Origin: Bacteroidota bacterium
Lineage (GTDB): Bacteria > Bacteroidota > Bacteroidia > 2-12-FULL-35-15
DNA: 64,000 nucleotides
Assembly: GCA_029237775.1 (NCBI GenBank)
Contig: JAQZBR010000004.1
Coordinates: forward strand, 1 to 64,000
Direction of reading: 5' to 3'
Made by a program: the position numbers and the translations under genes. Shown in pieces: positions 1 to 5,597 of the stretch. Position 1 is the first letter of the stretch; the number at the start of each line of letters is the position of its first letter. The notes below the pieces were generated by a model, which saw only the letters and a list, made by a program, of their open reading frames with translations, searched no databases and was not told the origin of the DNA.

Positions 1-141
1 TTATATTATCATAAAAGAGTTGAAGAAGGTAAACATAAAATGGTGGCGTTAAATATTATCCGGAACAAGATCGTATCGAGGATATTTGCAACGGTGAAAA
101 GAGGAACTCCTTATGTAGAAATAAGTAAGTTTGCTGCCTGA
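1..141 (+). CDS. IS110-family transposase, C-terminal fragment (cut by window start)
   Basis: The plus frame is open from base 1 to a TGA at 139-141 and encodes 46 residues. It contains YYHKRVEEGKHKMVALN, then IRNKIVSRIFATVKRGTPYV, and ends KFAA. This pattern (YY.RK..EGK.KM..LN..RNK...R.FA..KR.TPY) is typical of the end of the transposase domain of IS110/IS1111-family DEDD transposases. The start and catalytic part lie outside the window. The element's downstream end must fall between 142 and about 185, immediately next to the first attC-like site. IS110-family elements target specific sites, and one known subgroup inserts in integron attC sites, so the position is suggestive. Whether the copy is intact cannot be judged. 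Confidence 0.8.
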   Translation, partial: LYYHKRVEEGKHKMVALNIIRNKIVSRIFATVKRGTPYVEISKFAA

Positions 142-180
142 AAAACATTGTAGAAAAAACTTGTTTTTGATCTTGGAATG

Positions 181-345
181 CGGCTAGGCATCAGTTGCGG
201 ATTTGAAAAGCAAAATTGTCTTGACCGATAAACTTGATTAAAAGTACAAAAGGAAATTAGCAAATGCCAGAAATTTCGCGAAGCAACCAAATTTGCATTT
301 GCGAACTTGCAGAAAGCCGCAATTGTGATTAGCCGGTGTTAGGCG
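181..345 (-). repeat. attC-like site a (distal end, next to IS110)
   Basis: On the minus strand the site starts with the core GCCTAAC (344-338), a perfect match to RYYYAAC. The outer arms GGCTAATCACAATTGCGG (minus strand, about 335-318) and GGCTAGGCATCAGTTGCGG (plus strand, about 182-200) pair imperfectly. The inner hairpin GCAAATGC (260-267) / GCATTTGC (295-302) is shared with sites b and d. The far end lacks the expected AACG-TTAG junction and instead runs into the IS110-side sequence, so this site is probably interrupted or degenerate. Confidence 0.65.
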
Positions 346-996
346 ATGGGCACTTTAGGTCTATTAGTCAGATCGGAAACAAAGCAAAGTAATGATAGCG
401 CTTTTAAGCTGTTCATTTCTGTTCCATAAGTCATATTGAGTCCGTGCATGCACTCATGTCTGTTTAAGTCCGATGAGTAATTTTTCTTGTTTTCCGTAAA
501 ACTGTCGATGCCACGAATTTTTGTAATTACCTCAATAAGATATTCTGAGCTTTGAGCTTCAGCAAGTTGTTTCTTCAGTCTCGCCTTGTCTTTTGAGATC
601 TTGAATAAGTTTCCTTCAAATATTCCGTCTGCCTGTGATAAGAAAAGGAGAGTTGAAGCAGCGTATAACTTTTTATTATGACAATGTAAAGCTTGTTTTA
701 AAAGTTCGGCACGTTTCAGGGTTGTTACTCGATAATTTTAAAATAAAATATTTTCTGTTAGATTTATAAAATTTCATCATTGCAAGGTCAACGTTGCTGT
801 CTTTTTTTAATAGCGCATTAGCTGCACCAGAAAAAATGTCTCCGAGTCTCATATCCATTGACACATACCAGCCTTTGTCTGCTAAAATGTCTAGGCACTT
901 TTTAAAATTATGGTCTAGTTTTTTAACAGCAGTACCGAAGTCTCTAGCGAATTTGTCAAACTCGCTAAAACTTGCTTTCATTGGTTCTACAATCAT
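339..996 (-). pseudogene. Cassette 5 gene, frameshifted (unknown family)
   Basis: The 5' half reads from ATG 996 (MIVEPMKASFSEFDKFA...). It stays in frame for about 85 codons and then runs out of frame to a stop at 676. From about 735 a second frame is open down to a TAA at 341-339 and carries RAELLKQALHCHNKKLYA, then LLFLSQADGIFEGNLFKI. Its stop lies inside the GCCTAAC core of attC-like site a. Together the two halves would form one protein of about 215 residues, so a single frameshift in the A/T-rich stretch near 735-760 is the simplest reading. The ALxxHxxxxYxxxxLLFLxQADGI pattern resembles a widespread uncharacterised family; I cannot name a function. A sequencing error in the homopolymer runs is possible. 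Confidence 0.6.
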
Positions 997-1020
997 TCTT
1001 AGGATGTTTTTGTTGCCTTG

Positions 1021-1201
1021 CGCCTAACGTTCCGCAGCTTTGCGCTGTGCGGGATTCAAAGCACAACATTGTCTTAACTGAAAAACTTGGATTAAATGTA
1101 CAAAAGTAAATTAGCAAATGCCAAGAATTTCGCGAAGCAACCAAATTTAGCATTTGCGAACTAGCACGCTGCCCGCATAGCTCAAAGGTGCTGTTAGCAG
1201 T
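1021..1201 (-). repeat. attC-like site b
   Basis: Minus-strand order is ACTGCTAAC (1201-1193), the body, then AACG|TTAGGCG with the junction at 1028/1027. Outer stem arms are GCAGCTTTGCGCTGTGCGGG (1034-1053) and CCCGCATAGCTCAAAGGTGC (1172-1191). They pair with two or three extra unpaired bases on one side, as in the extrahelical bases of classical attC sites. The inner hairpin is GCAAATGC (1114-1121) / GCATTTGC (1150-1157). The body is nearly identical to site d. The in-array arms CGCCTAAC and GTTAGCAG are not complementary beyond CTAAC/GTTAG, as expected when each half belongs to a different cassette. Confidence 0.75.
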
Positions 1202-1537
1202 TGACCGGCCACACAGATTTCCGGGTGCGGTCGGGAAGAAGTCAGTTTATAAATAAAACGTCTACACACAGATTTACCAAGAAATTCCGGGAAAAACTGT
1301 CAAGCCGCGCGAGAAAATAAAACCTTTGATAATAATAAAATTATTCATTGGTTAAAAAACATTTCTGCGCTTGAGTCCGTCACGCCACAAAGAAAACACA
1401 GCTGTCTTACACTACGTAAAAGTCCACGGATACAAACACGTCTAAGCGCGAATAAAAAATTGTCAAAAGGTTTTGTTGGAAGCTAACGAGATCTTAAATT
1501 CTCACTAAGATGTCAATTTAAAAACTTCTGCCGGTTT
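1202..1537 (-). other. Cassette 4 payload without a recognisable gene
   Basis: This 336-bp payload sits between TTAGCAGT (1194-1201) and its complement ACTGCTAA (1538-1545). I see no convincing gene in it on either strand. The longest ATG frame I found on the minus strand encodes only 24 hydrophobic residues (MNNFIIIKGF...ISW). It may carry a small RNA, a promoter or a decayed gene. ORF-less cassettes are known from chromosomal integrons of other phyla. Confidence 0.6.
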
Positions 1538-1672
1538 ACTGCTAACGTTTCGCGCACTGGCGCTGTTTGGGTTCCTTACTATGTCTTTAATTCTGGAACC
1601 TGATCACAAAGCTAACTCAAATTTGTATTTCGAAGTGAAATGCCCAAATAGCGCCAGTGCGCTGTTAGGTGC
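1538..1672 (-). repeat. attC-like site c (strongest stem)
   Basis: On the minus strand the site starts GCACCTAAC (1672-1664); its in-array junction GTTAGGT (1664-1670, plus strand) matches GTTRRRY exactly. The arms at 1552-1571 (GCGCACTGGCGCTGTTTGGG) and 1643-1662 (CCCAAATAGCGCCAGTGCGC) pair over 20 bp with a single G-T wobble. The enclosed 71 bases include ACTCAAATTTGTATTTCGAA. The site is shorter than b and d and differs in sequence, although the terminal cores follow the same rule. Confidence 0.75.
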
Positions 1673-2195
1673 TGGTGTTCATTAAGGATTTCATGTCGTC
1701 AATTGGTCGGCCGTAATCTCTTTTCCCAGGTCTGCTCGCGCTAACAATAGTGTCGTTAAGCTTCCCATTAATATAAGTAATACTCTTGTTCCGCCAGTCA
1801 AAGAATTCATGTTGAACCTTAAACTGGTAAATAAATTCATTCAGTGTTCCAATAGCTTTTCTGTCGTTATTAGTTCTAGCAAGTCGAACCGGTAACAGTC
1901 GTTGCATAAGTATTAAAGCGTCAGTTCTCTCAATAACACTGTCAAATGTTAACTGTTCAATTAAACGGTCAATGAATATACTGTCGAATTTACTTAGGTC
2001 GGCTTTTTTAATGCGCGGCAGAATTACAACATAATATGTCTTATTATTAATGAACATCAAATATTTCTCTCGATCGTAAATAATAAGATGTCCATTCCAA
2101 TCACCAAACTTATTTTCTGTGGAACTATCAACAGTCGTCAGATTTGTCTGACCAACAAAGTCTTTAAGTTTATTTGAGCAGTATATTGTCGTCAT
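1665..2195 (-). CDS. Cassette 3: DUF6933-like protein
   Basis: The protein has 176 residues, starts MTTIYCSNKLKDFVG and contains GDWNGHLIIYDREKYLMFIN followed by TYYVVILPRIKKADLSK. The layout (short N-terminal strand, a W..HL...RRK-type segment, then NxxTxYxVVL) resembles the DUF6933 family, which has no known biochemical role. The gene fills its cassette: ATG lies 17 bp inside the TTAGGTGC boundary. The stop TAA (1667-1665) is part of the attC core GCACCTAAC, so the coding frame ends inside the recombination site. No signal peptide or membrane segment is evident. The family call is from memory of the motif and is moderate; the existence of the gene is near certain. Confidence 0.75.
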   Translation of the reverse strand: MTTIYCSNKLKDFVGQTNLTTVDSSTENKFGDWNGHLIIYDREKYLMFINNKTYYVVILPRIKKADLSKFDSIFIDRLIEQLTFDSVIERTDALILMQRLLPVRLARTNNDRKAIGTLNEFIYQFKVQHEFFDWRNKSITYINGKLNDTIVSASRPGKRDYGRPIDDMKSLMNTST

Positions 2196-2204
2196 TTAAC
2201 ACTT

Positions 2205-2383
2205 GCACCTAACGTTTCGCAGCTTTGCGCTGTGCGGGATTCAAAGCACAACACTGTCTTAACTGAAAACTTTATTAAATGTACAAAAGTAAATTAGCAA
2301 ATGCCAAGAATTTCGCGAAGCACCTTAATTTGCATTTGCGAACTAGCACGAACCCCGCATAGCTCAAAGGTGCTGTTAGTACC
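2205..2383 (-). repeat. attC-like site d
   Basis: Minus-strand order is GGTACTAAC (2383-2375), the body, then AACG|TTAGGTGC with the junction at 2213/2212. The body is almost the same as site b: arms GCAGCTTTGCGCTGTGCGGG and CCCGCATAGCTCAAAGGTGC, with inner hairpin GCAAATGC (2297-2304) / GCATTTGC (2332-2339). The near identity of b and d next to unrelated payloads argues for recent spread or homogenisation of one attC type. Confidence 0.75.
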
Positions 2384-2391
2384 AGTTATTT

Positions 2392-2829
2392 CTATTCTGT
2401 CTCAGGGAACCACCAACCTTCGTGTCTATGTTTATATTCTTTTCCTCTGTCGTCAATAATTTTTATCTCGCAAGTAAATGGATTTTCAGTGTATCTGTTG
2501 TCGCTTGGAAATGGTCTCGTTTTTTGAAGGTCGAATTCTATGGTCATTATCGCAACACTTACAAAATCCATTGTCGACCCGCTGCTTTTTACTAGGTCAG
2601 GAAACCATTTATTCCAATTTTCAATCGAGCTACGAATAGTGTCGGTCAGCAATAATTCAGGGCTTGCAGTATTTTTTAAAATGTCAACCTCAAGTCGGTT
2701 AAAGTTTGTCTTGCGAGCTTGTTTTAATAAATGTCCAAGGAAATAGTCATTACCAATGTGATTCATTAAGCTAATGAACGAATGTCCGAAATTGTGAGAT
2801 ACACTTTTTAATGGTTTGTGACTTGTCAT
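2392..2829 (-). CDS. Cassette 2, second gene: unknown 145-residue protein
   Basis: The protein starts MTSHKPLKSVSHNFGHSFIS. Its middle is helical, and it ends with a strand-rich segment containing CEIKIIDDRGKEYKHRHEGW and then WFPETE. I do not recognise the family. No signal peptide or membrane span is visible, so it is probably cytosolic. Its ATG overlaps the stop of the upstream gene by one base (TAATG), which implies translational coupling. The two genes share one cassette, so they probably function together. A toxin/immunity or toxin/antitoxin pair is one possibility, without direct support. Confidence 0.75.
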   Translation of the reverse strand: MTSHKPLKSVSHNFGHSFISLMNHIGNDYFLGHLLKQARKTNFNRLEVDILKNTASPELLLTDTIRSSIENWNKWFPDLVKSSGSTMDFVSVAIMTIEFDLQKTRPFPSDNRYTENPFTCEIKIIDDRGKEYKHRHEGWWFPETE

Positions 2830-3077
2830 TATTTATTTCCTATTAACTTCTTCAGCATATAGTTACACGCCTCACTTTCGTCTGTGAAGTTTTGAATTGA
2901 GTGTTTTTCTCCTCTTTCTCTGAAATAAACTTCGTATTCGATTGTGTATTTCCCACGCTTCATAGTCAAAGAAACTTTTTCATTGTCGTCTGTCGAACCA
3001 TAAAGTCCGTGCAGATAGTATTGGTCTGCAGGAATTTTCAATTCTGTCAATTTATTATGGAGTTGTTCGATTGTCAT
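2829..3077 (-). CDS. Cassette 2, first gene: unknown 82-residue protein
   Basis: The small charged protein reads MTIEQLHNKLTELKIPADQY, followed by LHGLYGSTDDNEKVSLTMKR and EYEVYFRERGEKHS. It then has an acidic patch (TDESEACNYM) and a basic end. Its size and fold-like pattern (N-terminal helix, four strands, C-terminal helix) resemble small immunity-type proteins, but I cannot assign a family. ATG lies 15 bases inside the cassette boundary TTAGTACCA (3092-3084). It overlaps the downstream 145-residue gene by one base. Confidence 0.75.
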   Translation of the reverse strand: MTIEQLHNKLTELKIPADQYYLHGLYGSTDDNEKVSLTMKRGKYTIEYEVYFRERGEKHSIQNFTDESEACNYMLKKLIGNK

Positions 3078-3084
3078 TATAATT

Positions 3085-3220
3085 GGTACTAACGTTTTGC
3101 GGCCTGGCGCTCGTGCGGGTTTTTAACTAAGATCACAATTGCGGAGCTGTATTTCAAATGTACTCAAATTTGTCTTGCGGAGCAAGTTGCCAGCATGACG
3201 CCAGACCGCTGTTAGTAGCA
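3085..3220 (-). repeat. attC-like site e
   Basis: Minus-strand order is TGCTACTAAC (3220-3211), the body, then AACG|TTAGTACC with the junction at 3093/3092. Arms GCGGCCTGGCGCTCGTGC (about 3100-3117) and GCATGACGCCAGACCGC (about 3193-3209) pair with a few mismatches. The body lacks the GCAAATGC inner hairpin of sites a, b and d and is closer in length to site c. The terminal 7-mers TACTAAC and GTTAGTA deviate from the strict RYYYAAC/GTTRRRY consensus. Confidence 0.7.
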
Positions 3221-3224
3221 GGCT

Positions 3225-4220
3225 TTACTTTTGTCGTTTTATTGCTACGCAGCGAAATCCTAACCACAGTTCAGGTTTCGTATATATTATTTCTGTCTTG
3301 TTATAGCTGTCTTTAGCATGATGAAAATAGCTGCCACCTTTTGCGACACCCTTTTTTAATGTCATTTCAGCCACGTTTCCTTGCACATTCCAAACGTCTT
3401 TTAAATTCTTGTGTCGGCTGGATTTCGAAAGAACATGTGAATAGCCATTTATACTTCGTCTTCCATAATCTAATTGATCGTCCTTGTCAATTGTTTTGGG
3501 AGCAAGGGCTCCTTTGTAATTAAAGTTAGACGTTTTTTTTTCATTAATACTGTCAGTTTGCGAATTCATTCTTACAAACTCTTCTTCTGTCGGGAGTCTG
3601 TAGATGCATGCATAGTCGTAGTCAATGGTCGTAATACCTCTGGAAGTGGAATCAATTTTAGGAAGCCACCTAAGACTGTCTAAAGTTGTTCTCCATTTGC
3701 AGAAAGCGACAGCTTGGTCGTAACTTATTCCAGCAATCGGGTGTTGAAGATAGTTTCTCAAATTCTTTCTGCTCTTTTTATCTTTTATAAGAGCAGAATT
3801 GAATGGAATAAATGCAAAGCCATCCAATGAACGAATTCTTAATAAGTCACAGGTCGTACACTTTGTAAATAGGTCGTGATTTTGGGTGCTTATTATAAAC
3901 TCATTTATTGGAAGAAGTGTTGAATCCAGTGGACTGTTTTTTAGTTGGTTCTGAATACTTTCAGGTATCTTTCTAGCAGTTGTTGTTATGGGTTTAGTCA
4001 AATCGCTATAATAAATATAGTTCAGCCATTCGCCAATTGTTATCTCAGTTTGCTCGGCAAGAAAGTCTTCTTTTATTGCTAAGAAACCCCAACGTCCGCG
4101 ATGGAAATTCCAATAGGAGTTAATACTGTCATTTTTAGCATACTGGTCTTTTGACTTGTCATTTTGTCCAAATGTTAGTGTACAACTTAGAAGAAAAATA
4201 AATGATAAAAGAGTCTTCAT
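3225..4220 (-). CDS. Cassette 1: FGE-sulfatase-domain protein, secreted
   Basis: The protein has 331 residues. A Sec signal peptide (MKTLLSFIFLLSCTLTFGQ) precedes a formylglycine-generating-enzyme/SUMF1-type domain. Visible hallmarks are EDFLAEQTEITIGEWLNYIY near the start, GISYDQAVAFCKWR, YRLPTEEEFVRM, WNVQGNVAEM, KGGSYFHH and WLGFRCV at the C-terminus. Proteins of this fold in Bacteroidota include gliding/T9SS components such as GldJ/GldK as well as unrelated enzymes; enzymatic formylglycine formation is not implied. There is no lipobox cysteine at the signal cleavage site. The gene starts 26 bases inside the cassette boundary, and its stop is 5 bases before the attC core. It is the largest payload and the one closest to the recombinase. 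Confidence 0.8.
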   Translation of the reverse strand: MKTLLSFIFLLSCTLTFGQNDKSKDQYAKNDSINSYWNFHRGRWGFLAIKEDFLAEQTEITIGEWLNYIYYSDLTKPITTTARKIPESIQNQLKNSPLDSTLLPINEFIISTQNHDLFTKCTTCDLLRIRSLDGFAFIPFNSALIKDKKSRKNLRNYLQHPIAGISYDQAVAFCKWRTTLDSLRWLPKIDSTSRGITTIDYDYACIYRLPTEEEFVRMNSQTDSINEKKTSNFNYKGALAPKTIDKDDQLDYGRRSINGYSHVLSKSSRHKNLKDVWNVQGNVAEMTLKKGVAKGGSYFHHAKDSYNKTEIIYTKPELWLGFRCVAIKRQK

Positions 4221-4237
4221 GTGATAGTCTTTAAGCT

Positions 4238-4349
4238 TGCTACTAACTTACTTATATAACCGGTTTTTCCACCTCTAACCCCACAATTACCTCTCTTTTT
4301 GGCTGGCTTTCCCCGGTTTTCATTTTTTGGAATCCCGTATTATTTTTTG
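4238..4349 (-). other. attI-like junction region
   Basis: The recombinase stop is at 4350 and the first cassette boundary G|TTAGTAGCA is at 4247/4246 (minus strand), leaving about 100 bp for an attachment site. TTAGTAGCA here (4246-4238) is complementary to the 3' core of cassette 1 (3212-3220), which sets the cassette edge. Unlike the attC sites there is no long palindrome. Two CCGGTTTT copies (4260-4267, 4313-4320) and two ACCTCT copies (4271-4276, 4289-4294), plus palindrome AACCGGTT (4258-4265), could be recombinase-binding repeats like those of attI. This is inference from layout. Confidence 0.45.
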
Positions 4350-5477
4350 TTAAAATTTCAATTTTAGCTTCTCGATCGGACTCAAAACCCTGCTTAATCC
4401 ATCATTCGTTACATGCGTATAGATCTGAGTCGTTTTCGGACTCTTATGCCCCAACAACTCTTGTATATAACGCAGGTTAGTTCCTCCTTCCAGCAAATGT
4501 GTCGCATAGCTGTGTCGCAATGTATGCAAGCTAACACTTTTCTTTATCCCTGCCAACTTTTTGGCCTTGTGAAACACTTCTTCCAGACTACTCTCAGTAT
4601 ATTTTCCAGCCTTCTGCCCCTCGAATAAATAGTGTTGTGGTTTGTACTCCTTGTAATAGAGACGAAGCATCTCCAGGATCATTTCTGATAAAGGAACCAT
4701 CCTGTCTTTCTTCCCCTTTGCTGCTTTTATGGATATGAACATACGCTTCGAATCAATATCCTCCAACCGCAAATTCAATAGCTCACTCCTCCGTAACCCG
4801 CCCGAATAGATCAGCGCAAGCATCGTTTTATGTTTAATATTCTCCAGGCTGTTCAGCATACCCGCAACTTCCTCCGGACTTAATATCACCGGGAGAACAA
4901 ATGACCTTTTGGGCCGGTGAATTTCTTCTGCATTAAGTTTTCGGCTCTGAATGGTCCTGAAAAATAACTTCAACGCATTCACCACCTGATTCTGGTAAGA
5001 AGCAGATAAGCCATTCTTTAAAATATAGTCATTATTATATCTGATCACATCCTCATTGCTGATCTCCGCTAAAGCCCTGTCATTACAGAATTTCAAAAAC
5101 GATTTCAGCGCCTCCACATAAGTAAGGATTGTACTTTCGCTATACCTTCTTGAACTCATCCAGCTCTTAAACCTTTCTATATCTGCCAACACTTCTTCAG
5201 ATAATATTGTATCCTTCAATGGTTCCCGCTGCTCCGCTATTTTCGCCAACTTTTCCTTTAATCCCGGGGCCATCAGCCTTGCCTTCTCTTTAAAGATCTC
5301 CTTCGACCTTGTAAGCATCTCCGCTTTAAATAACACGTACCACCCCTTATAAGTGCGGCTCCAGCTCGCTCCCGGCAATGTCTTGACAAGGCTTGTCAGC
5401 TCAGTATCGTACGGAAATTTAAATAGCAGGATCTGTTTTCCTTTGTGATTAACTATATCTAAAATTACTTCTTTCAT
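4350..5477 (-). CDS. Tyrosine recombinase, candidate integrase of the cassette array
   Basis: The protein has 375 residues. An N-terminal extra domain (1-75, with TYKGWYVLF) precedes a SAM-like core-binding domain (about 97-180) and the catalytic domain (195-375). The catalytic set is complete: R229 (GGLRRSELL), K254 (AAKGKKDR), H318-x-x-R321 (HTLRHSYATHLLE), H344 (ELLGHKS) and Y353 (QIYTHV). The end HVTNDGLSRVLSPIEK recalls the HVLNRG..GV.SP ending of integron integrases. The R-to-HxxR spacing is only 89 residues, as in XerC/D, so the IntI-specific insertion is absent. It is transcribed towards the cassettes. It may integrate and excise the cassettes; a phage-type or Xer-like role unrelated to the array cannot be excluded. 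Confidence 0.9.
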   Translation of the reverse strand: MKEVILDIVNHKGKQILLFKFPYDTELTSLVKTLPGASWSRTYKGWYVLFKAEMLTRSKEIFKEKARLMAPGLKEKLAKIAEQREPLKDTILSEEVLADIERFKSWMSSRRYSESTILTYVEALKSFLKFCNDRALAEISNEDVIRYNNDYILKNGLSASYQNQVVNALKLFFRTIQSRKLNAEEIHRPKRSFVLPVILSPEEVAGMLNSLENIKHKTMLALIYSGGLRRSELLNLRLEDIDSKRMFISIKAAKGKKDRMVPLSEMILEMLRLYYKEYKPQHYLFEGQKAGKYTESSLEEVFHKAKKLAGIKKSVSLHTLRHSYATHLLEGGTNLRYIQELLGHKSPKTTQIYTHVTNDGLSRVLSPIEKLKLKF

Positions 5478-5571
5478 AATGCGGCTAATATATTAAAAGC
5501 TGCATTCTCCCGATAGCCAATTATCTGATTGCTATTATCCGTTGCAAGGCTTTAAACTCAAAACATTTCAG

Positions 5572-5579
5572 TATTTTTG
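5572..5579 (+). promoter_or_regulatory. Bacteroidota -7 element upstream of lhgO
   Basis: TATTTTTG fits TAnnTTTG, 18 bases before the GTG start. No clear -33 TTTG at the usual spacing was found. Confidence 0.45.
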
Positions 5580-5597
5580 CATAAATTTTAAATTCCT

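Larger units (their letters stand above)
181..5477 (-). mobile_element. Integron-like cassette array with tyrosine recombinase
   Basis: Reading the minus strand, a tyrosine recombinase (5477-4350) is followed by an attI-like junction at 4247/4246. Five cassettes then occupy 4246-3093, 3092-2213, 2212-1546, 1545-1028 and 1027 to about 181. Each begins TTAG plus 3-5 cassette-specific bases and ends with a palindromic attC-like site whose first core is the complement of that cassette's own start (GCG, CAGT, GTGC, TACCA and TAGCA are the variable parts). All payload genes lie on the same strand. In classical integrons intI is divergent from the cassettes; here it is co-oriented, as described for a minority of reverse-type integrons. 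Function as a mobile cassette platform is inferred from structure only. Confidence 0.75.

Noticed and set aside
260-2340. Retron msr/msd or group II intron reading of the conserved inner hairpins
   Set aside because: No reverse transcriptase is present in the region and the hairpins occur in each intercassette site.
1021-3220. MITE insertions as explanation for the intergenic palindromes
   Set aside because: MITEs have constant terminal repeats and flanking target duplications. Here the variable end bases match across each payload and not across each repeat.
181-4247. CRISPR array reading of the repeated palindromes
   Set aside because: Repeats are 125-180 bp with 350-1000 bp gene-sized payloads and no cas genes; repeat copies differ too much.
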